Assembly (NCBI RefSeq): GCF_000346505.1
Contig: NZ_ANOH01000197.1
Coordinates: 1 to 64,000, forward strand
Origin: Aporhodopirellula sallentina SM41
GTDB lineage: Bacteria > Planctomycetota > Planctomycetia > Pirellulales > Pirellulaceae
Length of the DNA: 64,000 bases
Reading direction: 5' to 3'
The notes under the pieces were generated by a model. That model ran no database searches, had not been told where the DNA came from, and worked only from the letters and a program-made list of their open reading frames with translations. Position numbers and translations under genes: made by a program. Each line of letters starts with the position of its first letter. The stretch's first letter is position 1. This document shows positions 1 through 8,930 of this stretch, in pieces.

Positions 1-368
1 TACCTACCCCAACTGTCCGCCGCCCCACTGCCTCCCATGCCGCCGCCCATTCCGCCCATTTGGGCGTTGATCGGCACGCCGGCGAAGGCAGCAGGCAATT
101 GGATTTGCAGCGGTTTCTCAGTGAGGTTCTTCACCAACAGGTTCGCTTTGGCAGCATTTTGCGGGATGAAAGTCGCTTCGACTTGTCCGGCGTCCATCGC
201 CGCGAAAAGGCCTGCCTGATCGACGATTTCGCCACCACCGGCATTCGCAATCGGCGTAACAGCCAAGTTGGCCGCTGCGAACGAGGCCAACGCCACAAGG
301 GAAAGAACCGAAAAACGGGCGGTCGAGGCTGCAAAGCGTTTCACGGCGTTTGTTGCAAAGCGTTTCAC
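1..368 (-). CDS. Secreted protein, N-terminal part (runs off the window)
   Basis: An open frame on the minus strand runs from a GTG at 368 to the left edge with no stop. It encodes a basic start (VKRFATNAVKRFAA), a hydrophobic stretch and an Ala-rich NAxA-type end, which together look like a Sec signal peptide of about 45 residues. The mature part contains QAGLFAAMDAGQVEAT and then a Gly/Met-rich segment (MGGMGGGMGG) at the edge. A second in-frame GTG at 344 would give a shorter signal peptide. The N-terminus contains an imperfect duplication of VKRFA. I do not recognise the family. It is probably exported; its length and function cannot be judged from this fragment. Confidence 0.6.
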   Translation of the reverse strand, partial: MKRFATNAVKRFAASTARFSVLSLVALASFAAANLAVTPIANAGGGEIVDQAGLFAAMDAGQVEATFIPQNAAKANLLVKNLTEKPLQIQLPAAFAGVPINAQMGGMGGGMGGSGAADSWGR

Positions 369-955
369 TGTGTTGATCCGAGCGGAGAAGAGGGAGAAAG
401 GTGGATCGGGAACTCGAGAGTTTCGAGGGAGAGGACATGAGTCTAATTGAGTCGAGCCAAATTCACAAATTTTTCGCCGTGAAAGTGCGATTCTCGAGCA
501 CGAATGTGCCCGCAAAATCGAATCTTCACGCCGATGTGGCTGCCAAGAGCCCGCCAGGCAAGACTCTGGCTCAATCCATTAACCTGGCTCAATCCATTAC
601 TCAGGCTCGAACGATTACTCTGGCCCAAACGATTACTCTGGCCCAAACCATTACTCTGGCTCGAACGAATCTGAAAATGTTGTCGCTAGACTTCGGTGAA
701 CTGAATTCGGGCGAATACAGCTACGGGGTCGGACACGCCAAATTTCAAAACTCTCTCACCACACTCACGAGCGAACTGTTTACCGCCACACCCAGGAATG
801 TCGACAGCCCAAGAATGTCCGTTCGCACCGATCCTCCGCATCGCAACGGATACGCGAATCATTCGCCCTCTCACTCAGCCATCGCCGAACCAGCCGATCG
901 AGGCGAGCGTTCTGCGTGAAGATCGAACGAGCCGGTGAGGCATCCGTTCTCGACG
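369..955. other. Intergenic region with no convincing gene
   Basis: About 590 bases between the start of the exported-protein gene and the end of the DUF6677-like gene. Its main structure is the 18-bp tandem array at 566-673. Open frames exist on both strands through the array, but they encode only the repeated hexapeptide plus low-complexity sequence and match nothing I recognise. The promoter of the partial gene at 1-368 should lie near 369-450. Confidence 0.6.
566..673. repeat. 18-bp tandem repeat, six units
   Basis: Six degenerate copies of CTGGCTCAATCCATTACT start at 566, 584, 602, 620, 638 and 656. Units 4 and 5 are nearly identical (CTGGCCCAAACGATTACT and CTGGCCCAAACCATTACT), which suggests recent unit duplication. 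The array is intergenic. Its period is shared with arrays at 8960 and 12170. Confidence 0.9.
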
Positions 956-1681
956 TCAGGACTTTTTCTTGCCGCTGATCGGGACCGCCAGGGGGCCGCC
1001 GAACGCGTCGTAGATCACCAGAAAGTTCAGCAAACCTGCGATCATCGTGAACCAAGTCCCCATCTCGTAGCCGCTGCCGCGACGCGCGTACCAGGCCGCC
1101 ACCTCATCGGCCTCACCCTCCAAGACCGGACGATGCGGGGGCGCCATGAATCCTCGCCACAGCGGCCGATAACTGTCGAGCGTTCGTCCCGTGGTCGGAT
1201 CGGTGGCGCGTCGCATTCGATCGCCCTGAACGAGCGCCGGCAGCGCGGCGGCGCCGACACCGGCTTGCAAGAAATAATGCCACCGGCGGTCTCCCGGTTG
1301 CCATGAGGCGTAAACCACGTTCCAACCGCCCAACGCAAACCCCAAGAACCAGATCGACAGAACGCTGATGATGAACAGCGTCGCCTTCGAATGCCGCCCC
1401 TGATAAATATGCCCGGCCCCCGGCACGATCCACGCCAGGAACGCCGCCAGGTAGCGGTTCTTCAGATCGACCTCGATCCCGTCGACTTCGATCAGCGAAT
1501 CGCCGTTGAGCACCTCGGGCGACAACTCGATTTGGCCGGGCTTCTTCGCCCCGTCGCCCTTCTTGGATTTGTTCGAATTTCCGTCATTCGAACCACCGTC
1601 CGTGCTCGAACTCTCGCCGGACGCCGATTTTTCGCTGGCGTGCGGCTGTTGCGAAGTGGATGTCCAAGAGCGAGCGGCCAT
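956..1681 (-). CDS. DUF6677-like membrane protein
   Basis: A 241-residue protein from the ATG at 1681. The upstream in-frame ATG at 1792 would add 37 residues that look random. The N-terminal ~70 residues are Ser/Gly/Lys-rich and probably disordered. From about residue 85 the sequence LKNRYLAAFLAWIVPGAGH is followed by YQGR and hydrophobic helices. This resembles the short membrane module of DUF6677 and TM2-like proteins, in which a helix ends in a PGxGHxYxGR turn. Another hydrophobic segment lies near the C-terminus (MIAGLLNFLVIYDAFGGPLA). Function is unknown. It is divergent from the large FtsK-like gene at 1933, with about 250 bases between them. The DUF assignment is from memory of the motif. 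Confidence 0.7.
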   Translation of the reverse strand: MAARSWTSTSQQPHASEKSASGESSSTDGGSNDGNSNKSKKGDGAKKPGQIELSPEVLNGDSLIEVDGIEVDLKNRYLAAFLAWIVPGAGHIYQGRHSKATLFIISVLSIWFLGFALGGWNVVYASWQPGDRRWHYFLQAGVGAAALPALVQGDRMRRATDPTTGRTLDSYRPLWRGFMAPPHRPVLEGEADEVAAWYARRGSGYEMGTWFTMIAGLLNFLVIYDAFGGPLAVPISGKKKS

Positions 1682-1932
1682 AGTCGTTTGGAAATCGTGG
1701 AACGATGGAGAGGAAGCGAAACCGGTTGCCGGCGTCGAGTCGATTGCACGCCGAAGACACGAATCCGATCGTGTGATTGCGGGAAAAAACAAGGCACATA
1801 GCGTGGCAAAACGATGCCGCGTTCCGCCTTATTAGTTTGTACCGGTTGTGCGTGACGCCTATTGTGCGAAATATTCGCTCCCGGCGATAGCCAAGCCACC
1901 CGGACGATCCAGTTCGGCTAGAATCGGTAGAT

Positions 1933-4900
1933 ATGAAAGACTCATCTGTTGCTCCTGTTTTCCTGTTTGATCCCGCACGACAGCGGCGATTAATCAATGG
2001 ACTCGTTGGTCGGGTGGCTGCCTCTCGCAGCGATCACGAGCGACTTTTGTTGGCACAGTCGGCTCAACATCAAGACCTCGAACGCAAGCTCGCCGAACAG
2101 CTCGCCGAGGTTCGACAAAACTGCCAGCAAGACCGACAGAGTACGCTCAAACAATGGGACAAGGCCCAAGAGCAGGCGATCGCGGCCTACGAAGCGGCCA
2201 CCGTCCAAACCCGCGACCAACTGCGACGGATTCGGATCAAGTATCGCAAGGCGGCCAAAGAACAGACCGATGTGATCGAAGGCAAAGTCGAAAAACGACT
2301 GATCGCGATCGAACATCAATACAACCAACGCAAAGGGCAACCGAAAAAGCAGCAGGCCGAACAGTACCAACAACTCGACGAAGCCCTCGCGGCCGGCGAC
2401 GAGGACCTGCAGTGGGCTCGCGACCTGACCATGCGGCGGCTCGATCAATTGCTCGAGGTGAACTTCCCGGCAGACCCGTACGCGGAATTCCAAGAAGCCG
2501 AACCCACCAACGTTCGCGACGCGATCGAATTAATCAGCCGACAAAACCGCCGCGTCAAAGCGGTCACGGTCGACATGCAGAAGGGGTTCGCGTCGAAGAC
2601 CGTCGACTCTTTCTATCTGCCCGCCGGCGTCGCCGTGTTTATCGCGATCGGCAGCATCGTGATGCTGACCATGAAACCGCAACCGCTGATTTGGTGGTTG
2701 ATCGGGTTGGTCGCCGTCGCCGGTGTGTTGGGGTTCATGATCTACGCGATTCTGCTGTTCCCGCTACGCCGGATGACTCGCAAATTGCATCCGCTCTCCG
2801 AACGCATTCGACACTCCGCCGAAGTGGCCGTTCAGCAAGGCAAGGCGATTTCGAAGAAGCAGGCCGAGGAGGCCGCCCAAGAATTGCTCGACCGCCGCAA
2901 AGCTCACATCGCCGAAGCCGAACGGTGGAAACGCGACCAACTCGCGGACTTGAAGAGCAAACTCGACAAAGCCCAATCCGAAGAGCAGGCCAAACTCGAA
3001 TCGCAACTCCAACGCATCGACGCTCAATTCCGCAGCGGCTTCGCGACGTTGCAAAAGACCATGCGGGAGCGAGCCGATACGCTCGCGTCGAACATCTCGC
3101 AAACGCTCACCCAAACCGACCAAGCAGCCGGGCAAACCCGACGCCAGACCCTCGCCAGCCACCAGCAAACACTGCAATCGCTCGCCCAACGGCTCGAGAC
3201 CGGACTGCGTCGCGGAATGAATCGCATTTTGGCGGCAACCGATTTGGTGCACTACCGGTTCCCGCCCTGGCAACAGATCCTCTCCTCGCCGCCGGACCCG
3301 CATGAATCGATCGACTTCCTGCCGCTCGGACAAATCCGTTTGGGCAAACGTCTAAAAAAGAAATTCGACGACGCACTGGGATACGCACACAGCAGCGACT
3401 CGCCGGCCGAAGCCGACATCCTTTCAAAGATCGACATTCCCGACACGATGCCGTTGGCGATTCACCGCCGGCGTCATTCCGGTGTGCTGATCGAAACGCC
3501 GTCGGAGAAACTCGACGAAGCGATCGATATTGCTCATCAAATCCTGTGGCGACTGCTCAGCAGTGCGATGCCGGGCCGGGCACGCGTGACCCTGATCGAT
3601 GCCAACAGTCGTGGTCAGCACTTTGCCAGCTTCATGGCTCTCGCCGATCACGATCCACAATTGATCCACCACCGCGTCTGGACGACCAGCGATAAGATCA
3701 CGCAGCGATTGACCGAACTGACACAACATGTCGAAAACGTCTTGCAAGCCAGCCTGCGGGACCGGTTCGAACGGATCGAGGATTACAACGAAGTCGCCGG
3801 TTCACTCGCCGAACCCTATCACGCGGTCGCGGCGGTCGGATTCCCCGACGGCCTGTCGCGGGATTCCTACATGCACCTGCAGTCGCTGATCCAAAGCGGC
3901 GCCCGGTGCGGCGTGTTTGTGATCTTGGTCGTCGAGAAAGATCGACCTTGGCCGACGGACATGCCACCGCTGCGCAGCGACAAGCTGTTGCGGATCGGCT
4001 ATCGCGAGGCCCTCACACCGGTCGTCGAACAGCAACCCGACGACTCCGGTGAAGAGGATGGTAAACAGCCCGCCTACGTTCCACCCGAACCGGGGTCCGC
4101 GGCGCACTGGGTTTGCGAATCCGACGGCCTCGAGGATCTCGAGTTCTGGCCCGCTCCACCGCCACCGTCGGAGGTCCGCGACCCGTTAATCCGGCGAATC
4201 GGCAAAGCGTCTTTGGAAGCCGCACGTGTCGTCGTGGGACTCGAATCGCTGCTCCCCGACGGTCGCGTTCCGACAGGCGACGAAACACAAAATACCGACA
4301 ACGGGATCGCGATCACGATCGGCAGCCAAGGTGCCGGGCGAACACGCAACCTGCTGCTCGGCGAAGGCGTCCGCCAACACGTCTTGATTGCCGGTAAGAC
4401 GGGTTCGGGCAAGAGCACGTTGCTCCACAGCATCATCACCGCCGGTGCGGCGCAGTACACGCCCGACCAACTGCAGTTCTATCTGCTGGACTTCAAGAAA
4501 GGGGTCGAGTTCAAAATCTACGCCGACAGAAACTTGCCACACGCGCGTGTGATCGGCATCGAAAGCGAACGCGAGTTCGGCCGCAGCGTCCTGCAACGCC
4601 TCGACGCTGAATTAACGTCCCGCGGGGAAGCGTTCCGTGACGCGAGCGTGCAGGAGGTCGCCGAGTTCCGGTCCAAGCGGCCCGACACGACGATGCCACG
4701 CATCGTGCTCGTCATCGATGAATTCCAAGAACTGTTCACGCGCGACGATTCGCTCGCGGCCGACTGCACCGCACTGCTCGACCGGCTCGTTCGCCAAGGC
4801 CGTTCGTTCGGGATCCACGTCATCCTCAGCAGCCAATCGCTCGCCGGTGCGAACAGCCTTCCGCGTGCGACGCTCGGACAAATGGCGGTTCGGGTCGCGA

Positions 4901-6105
4901 TGCAGTGCAGCGAATCGGACGCCGCGTTGATCCTCGCCGACGACAACACCGCCGCTAAACTTCTGTCGCGACCGGGCGAAGCGATCTACAACGACGCGAG
5001 CGGACTGCTCGAAGGCAACCATCCCTTCCAAGTCGCCTGGCTCGGGCCGCAAGAACACGAGGCGATGCTTAACGAAATCACTTCGCGCGACGCTTCGTTC
5101 GGCGAAACACTCGAACCGGCGATCGTGTTCGAGGGAAACCGTCCGAGCCGTTTCACCGCGAAACTCGCCGACATCGCGATCCAATCCGCGACCACATCCG
5201 ACCGCGTTGCAGGATTGCTCGGAGAAGCCGTCGAACTCGGGCCGCCGACAACGCTGCGTTTCCAATCCGACACTGGACGCAACGCCCTGCTCGTCGCGCC
5301 GCCTAAGATGCGGGTCGGCATTGTCGGCACCTTCATTGCGTCTGCGATCAAACACTCGCCGGACCTATCGATCATCTTTTTCGACGGGTCGCGAGCCGAC
5401 GACGGCGAATCGCCCGCGGATTGGATTCGCGCCTCGGGCATCACCGCCGAGCTGGTCCGCACCCGCGATGCAGAGAACAAGATGATCGCGTTGTCCAACC
5501 TCGTCGCCGCACGAGTCGCGAAGGAAACCGGCCGCGAAGTCGAAACGCCTCCGAAACAACCCAGTGATCACGCCAACTTCCAAGGCACGTTCTCACTCGA
5601 TGATCCGAGCGGCCCCAGTTCCGACGCGTCACCGACAGACCAATCTGCGGACAACACGAACGGGCAACCAGATGCTGCACCGGAGCCGATCGAAGATGAC
5701 GGCCGAACGATGTTGGTGATTGTTGACGCCCTGGACCGGATGCGTGATTTAAGGCAAAGTGAGCAGCTCGATTTCTCGCTCGACGCGGCATACAAACAAA
5801 ACGGCAGCAAAGCGTTCCAATCGGTGCTCCGCGACGGACCCTCGGTCGGCGTGTTTGTCTTGGTCACGTTGCCGTCGGCCGAAATCCTATCGCGATGGTT
5901 GCCTCGCCAAAGCCAACATGATCTCGAGATTCGACTGATCGGCCCGATCAACGCAGCCGACTCGTCGCTGCTGATCGATTCGCCGGTCGCGTCTGAACTG
6001 TCCCCCGCCACCATGATTCTTTACGACGATGCCGATGGCCGCACGACGAAGTTCCGCCTTTGCGACCCACCTCCTCCAGAAGAAGTCGCCGCTCTGCTCG
6101 GTTGA
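1933..6105 (+). CDS. FtsK/SpoIIIE-type motor with three ATPase modules (EssC/EccC-like)
   Basis: A 1390-residue protein. Residues ~35-220 are a long charged coiled coil. Two transmembrane helices follow (~231-248 and ~253-279), then a second coiled coil (~290-440). Three FtsK-like modules come next. Module 1 (~500-690) has no Walker A but keeps VTLIDANSRG and a Walker-B-like strand. Module 2 (~775-1010) is intact, with Walker A AGKTGSGKST at ~819, LLDFKKG at ~851 and Walker B RIVLVIDEFQEL at ~924. Module 3 (~1110-1390) again lacks Walker A (ALLVAPPKMRVGIVG) but keeps TMLVIVDALDRM. Membrane helices followed by three tandem ATPases is the layout of type VII secretion motors EccC/EssC. Septal FtsK has one module and a gamma domain, which is absent here. 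No WXG100 gene lies nearby. The substrate, DNA or protein, is unknown. Confidence 0.85.
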   Translation: MKDSSVAPVFLFDPARQRRLINGLVGRVAASRSDHERLLLAQSAQHQDLERKLAEQLAEVRQNCQQDRQSTLKQWDKAQEQAIAAYEAATVQTRDQLRRIRIKYRKAAKEQTDVIEGKVEKRLIAIEHQYNQRKGQPKKQQAEQYQQLDEALAAGDEDLQWARDLTMRRLDQLLEVNFPADPYAEFQEAEPTNVRDAIELISRQNRRVKAVTVDMQKGFASKTVDSFYLPAGVAVFIAIGSIVMLTMKPQPLIWWLIGLVAVAGVLGFMIYAILLFPLRRMTRKLHPLSERIRHSAEVAVQQGKAISKKQAEEAAQELLDRRKAHIAEAERWKRDQLADLKSKLDKAQSEEQAKLESQLQRIDAQFRSGFATLQKTMRERADTLASNISQTLTQTDQAAGQTRRQTLASHQQTLQSLAQRLETGLRRGMNRILAATDLVHYRFPPWQQILSSPPDPHESIDFLPLGQIRLGKRLKKKFDDALGYAHSSDSPAEADILSKIDIPDTMPLAIHRRRHSGVLIETPSEKLDEAIDIAHQILWRLLSSAMPGRARVTLIDANSRGQHFASFMALADHDPQLIHHRVWTTSDKITQRLTELTQHVENVLQASLRDRFERIEDYNEVAGSLAEPYHAVAAVGFPDGLSRDSYMHLQSLIQSGARCGVFVILVVEKDRPWPTDMPPLRSDKLLRIGYREALTPVVEQQPDDSGEEDGKQPAYVPPEPGSAAHWVCESDGLEDLEFWPAPPPPSEVRDPLIRRIGKASLEAARVVVGLESLLPDGRVPTGDETQNTDNGIAITIGSQGAGRTRNLLLGEGVRQHVLIAGKTGSGKSTLLHSIITAGAAQYTPDQLQFYLLDFKKGVEFKIYADRNLPHARVIGIESEREFGRSVLQRLDAELTSRGEAFRDASVQEVAEFRSKRPDTTMPRIVLVIDEFQELFTRDDSLAADCTALLDRLVRQGRSFGIHVILSSQSLAGANSLPRATLGQMAVRVAMQCSESDAALILADDNTAAKLLSRPGEAIYNDASGLLEGNHPFQVAWLGPQEHEAMLNEITSRDASFGETLEPAIVFEGNRPSRFTAKLADIAIQSATTSDRVAGLLGEAVELGPPTTLRFQSDTGRNALLVAPPKMRVGIVGTFIASAIKHSPDLSIIFFDGSRADDGESPADWIRASGITAELVRTRDAENKMIALSNLVAARVAKETGREVETPPKQPSDHANFQGTFSLDDPSGPSSDASPTDQSADNTNGQPDAAPEPIEDDGRTMLVIVDALDRMRDLRQSEQLDFSLDAAYKQNGSKAFQSVLRDGPSVGVFVLVTLPSAEILSRWLPRQSQHDLEIRLIGPINAADSSLLIDSPVASELSPATMILYDDADGRTTKFRLCDPPPPEEVAALLG

Positions 6106-6220
6106 CCCATCGGTTCATGCCTGGCGACACCATCACCGACCCGCCCGCCGCAATCGACCTGCGTGCCCCAGTCGATCTGCATGCACTAATGGATCGACGT
6201 TCCCCAGTCGTACGCACCGC

Positions 6221-7393
6221 GTGCCGCTGGTCCCGTCGCTCGTTCTTGTTTTTGCGATCGTCCTGCCGGCGATGAGTTCCTCGACGACGCACGCCGAAAC
6301 TCAGGCTCCGCCGCAACGTTCGATCCGGATCGCCAGCATGAACGTTTCGCTCTACGGCGATTCGTCCGGCCAAGTCGCCGATCGACTGCAAGGCGGCAGC
6401 GATGCTCAGGCGATCAAGTTAGCCAAGATCATCCGAGCCATCCGTCCGGACGTCCTGCTGCTCTGCGAAGTCGACTTTGACGCCGACGGTAAAACGCTCA
6501 ACCGGTTCGCGGATCTCTACCTGAATGCGAAGCGGGAAGGCAGTGGCGAACCAATTTCCTATCCTCACCGATGGTCGATCCCGACCAACACGGGAATGAT
6601 CGCGGACGCAGATTTGGACGCCGACGGACAAACCGGTCTCCCCAACGACGCGTGGGGATTCGGACGCTATCCCGGACAATACGCGATGGCCGTTTTGAGC
6701 CGGTTCCCGATTGATCGCAAAAACGCGAGAACCTTTCAAACGTACCGGTGGTCCCAACTGCCCGGCGCACTGCGTCCGATCGATCCGCAAACGAACGTTC
6801 CCTACTACAGCGACGAGGTTTGGCAGAAACTGCGATTGTCGAGTAAGAATCACGCCGACGTGCCGATTCAAATTCCTACCGAAAATCGCACGCACCGCAT
6901 GCTGCATTTTCTCGTCAGCCATCCGACGCCACCGGTGTTCGACGGCCCGGAAGACCGCAACGGATGCCGCAATCACGACGAGATTCGATTTTGGCAAGAG
7001 TTCATCGAACACCCCGACGCAGAATTCCTCGTCGACGACGCGGGTGTCTCCGGCGGGCTCGCTAAGGAAGAGTGGTTTGCAATCGCCGGCGATCTGAACT
7101 CCGACCCCGAGGCCGGTGACAGCCGTCGATCCGCAATCGTCAACCTTCTAAACAGCGACAAAGTACACCCCGTTGCACCGGAGAACGGAACCCATTCGAC
7201 CACAACCGCGTTGTTTGGCACCCGACGCGTTCGCGTGGACTACGTCATCCCTTCGGCAAACATCCCCGTTGTTGACAGTGGCGTGGTTTGGCCGGAACCT
7301 AACACGCCGTTGGGACGATGCCTCGACGCGACCGACCACCGAATGGTTTGGATCGACATTCAACCGATTTCCGATGACTCCGACTCTCCATGA
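6221..7393 (+). CDS. Secreted endonuclease/exonuclease/phosphatase-family protein
   Basis: The frame is open from 6029, inside the previous gene. The in-frame GTG at 6221 is preferred because it directly precedes a signal peptide (VPLVPSLVLVFAIVLPAM...AETQ). The mature protein has the EEP fold's landmarks in order: IRIASMNVSLYG, LLLCEVDF (metal-binding Glu), GRYPGQYAMAVLSRFPI, HFLVSHPTPP, AGDLNSDP (catalytic Asp/Asn) and the terminal TDHRMV with the Asp-His pair. Such enzymes cleave phosphodiesters or phosphomonoesters with a divalent metal. Export suggests an extracellular or periplasmic nuclease or phosphatase, perhaps for nutrient scavenging. The substrate cannot be read from sequence. The stop overlaps the next start as ATGA. 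Confidence 0.85.
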   Translation: MPLVPSLVLVFAIVLPAMSSSTTHAETQAPPQRSIRIASMNVSLYGDSSGQVADRLQGGSDAQAIKLAKIIRAIRPDVLLLCEVDFDADGKTLNRFADLYLNAKREGSGEPISYPHRWSIPTNTGMIADADLDADGQTGLPNDAWGFGRYPGQYAMAVLSRFPIDRKNARTFQTYRWSQLPGALRPIDPQTNVPYYSDEVWQKLRLSSKNHADVPIQIPTENRTHRMLHFLVSHPTPPVFDGPEDRNGCRNHDEIRFWQEFIEHPDAEFLVDDAGVSGGLAKEEWFAIAGDLNSDPEAGDSRRSAIVNLLNSDKVHPVAPENGTHSTTTALFGTRRVRVDYVIPSANIPVVDSGVVWPEPNTPLGRCLDATDHRMVWIDIQPISDDSDSP

Positions 7394-8007
7394 CGCTGCA
7401 GCAAATCAATGTCCCCGACTCGATCAAAAGCCTCCCGTATCACGACCGATCCGAAACCTTAATCGACACCGCCAACGAAGCCATCGAGGCGTTCATGTTG
7501 GCGGATCAAACGGTGATCGAAAACTTCGTCACGTGCGATTTTCACCTTCTCGATCAAGCACTCACCTGGATCGAACAGTCTCACCTGATCGCTGGCAATC
7601 GGTTCTGCGAATGGGGAGCCGGGTTCGCGGTCGGATCGCTATTGGCCGCTCTGCGTGGCATGGAATCGGTTGGGATCGAAATTGAACCGCGACTCGTCCA
7701 CGAAGCGAACGAACTCGCCCAATCGCTCGGCAGCTCTTCGCGAGTCTACTGCGGCAGCCTCGTGCCACGCGACGTCGAAGGCCTCGAAGACATCGCCAAC
7801 GAAGTACGCAATGTCGATACCGAGGAAGGTGACATCTACGACGAAATCGGTTGGGAGATCGACGACTTCGATTTGTTCTTCGCGTTCCCTTGGCCCGGCG
7901 AACATGGTTTCTTTGAACACATCTTCGACGTCCGCGCGTCGACCGGTGCCTTGTTGCTGACCTACCGAGGCCGCGAAGGCATGAACCTGGTCCGCAAGAT
8001 TTCCTAA
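7390..8007 (+). CDS. Class I SAM-dependent methyltransferase-like protein
   Basis: A 205-residue protein whose ATG overlaps the preceding stop (ATGA), so the two are probably co-translated. The motif NRFCEWGAGFAVGSLLAA followed by VGIEIEPRLVHEANELA looks like motifs I and II of a Rossmann-type methyltransferase: a Gly-rich loop, then an acidic residue at the end of strand 2. Later DDFDLFFAFPWPGE occupies the motif IV position, where a D/N-P-P-Y type sequence is usual. The Phe-Pro-Trp-Pro variant leaves the target unclear. It is cytoplasmic and has no signal peptide. The family name is inferred from motifs only. Confidence 0.6.
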   Translation: MTLQQINVPDSIKSLPYHDRSETLIDTANEAIEAFMLADQTVIENFVTCDFHLLDQALTWIEQSHLIAGNRFCEWGAGFAVGSLLAALRGMESVGIEIEPRLVHEANELAQSLGSSSRVYCGSLVPRDVEGLEDIANEVRNVDTEEGDIYDEIGWEIDDFDLFFAFPWPGEHGFFEHIFDVRASTGALLLTYRGREGMNLVRKIS

Positions 8008-8008
8008 A

Positions 8009-8110
8009 GGTGCATCAAGATCGAGAATGAGGGGCAGATCCGTAGCGAAAGTCGCCAAGACTTTCGGCGATTCATGATCCCTTCCGAAACTCTTGGCGAG
8101 GTTCGCTACG
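8009..8110. repeat. Interspersed palindromic repeat, family A copy 1
   Basis: The core 8041-8110 is an imperfect inverted repeat: CGTAGCGAAAGTCGCCAAGA on the left and its near complement ending in TTCGCTACG on the right, with a central loop around 8069-8082. The flank 8009-8040 is also shared, in reverse orientation, with the copy near 22.1 kb. The third copy is at 48154. It would form a long hairpin if transcribed. Confidence 0.85.
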
Positions 8111-8261
8111 CCAAGATTTGGCTGTCTTCGATGACTCGCCATTTCGTTTCGTCTCCAACTCGCTGCTCACCGCGACCAATTGCGTTCGCAATTGAGATAC
8201 AGTAAACGTTTCGCCTCAGCCGAATCCGTTCCCCCAATTTGATAACTCAGGCCACTGCCCC

Positions 8262-8717
8262 ATGTTGCTCAGCAAACTCATTCACCCCGAGATCACTTCC
8301 ATCCTTGCCGCGTCCGGTCACCACAGCACGATTTTGATCGCCGATGGCAATTACCCTTCGCTCAACAAGCGAGGGCCGAACGCAAAACTGATCAGCATGA
8401 ATTTGATGCCCGGACTGATCACGTGCGATCAAGCCTTGCAAGCGATCTTGTCGGCGGTGCCCATCGAAGCTGCGATGACCATGCAAACCGAAGAGTCCGG
8501 GCCGTACGCCCTCGACGGCGATCCACCGGTTTGGGACGACTACCGCAAAACCCTTCGCGATGCCGGATCGGACGTCGAACTTAAACCGCTCGAGAAGTGG
8601 GCGTTCTACGATCACGTGATCACACCGGACCACGTCCTCACCATCCAAACGGCCGACCAACAGCGTTACGCGAACCTGCTTTTGGTCATCGGCGTGCGGA
8701 TGAGCGAAACCGAATAG
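8262..8717 (+). CDS. fucU: RbsD/FucU-family sugar mutarotase
   Basis: A 151-residue protein of the RbsD/FucU fold, which forms decamers and interconverts sugar anomers (L-fucose for FucU, ribose for RbsD). The motif ASGHHSTILIADGNYPS near residues 17-33 carries the conserved His and Asp. PGLITCDQALQAILSAVP and the C-terminal QQRYANLLLVIG are also typical. The length fits the FucU branch (about 140-150 residues). FucU rather than RbsD is inferred from length and from the fucose-related loci elsewhere in the window. The gene stands alone after the repeat at 8009-8110. Confidence 0.85.
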   Translation: MLLSKLIHPEITSILAASGHHSTILIADGNYPSLNKRGPNAKLISMNLMPGLITCDQALQAILSAVPIEAAMTMQTEESGPYALDGDPPVWDDYRKTLRDAGSDVELKPLEKWAFYDHVITPDHVLTIQTADQQRYANLLLVIGVRMSETE

Positions 8718-8930
8718 CCGTGATTTGCTAGCAAGCTCCGCGTCTCCGCCGATCAATTTTCAGTTTGATTCCGCGTTGACGGCGCGTACACTGCAACTCG
8801 GCCGATGCCATTTTGTATAGGTACCGGTTCGATAAGTGACGCCTGCTCGATCACGGCTGCGACGATCAATTTCGCAGCGTCGTTTCGTTCGAACGGCCGA
8901 TCGGCATCAATACAACGCGGAGTATCGATT

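Noticed and set aside
401-919. 172-residue plus-strand frame across the 18-bp array
   Set aside because: Its sequence is mostly the translated tandem repeat plus low-complexity flanks, and the array is equally open on the other strand. No start signal or family match.
2154-3305. 383-residue overlapping frame inside the FtsK-like gene
   Set aside because: Arg/Pro-rich composition with no motifs; the other frame encodes consistent coiled coils and membrane helices.
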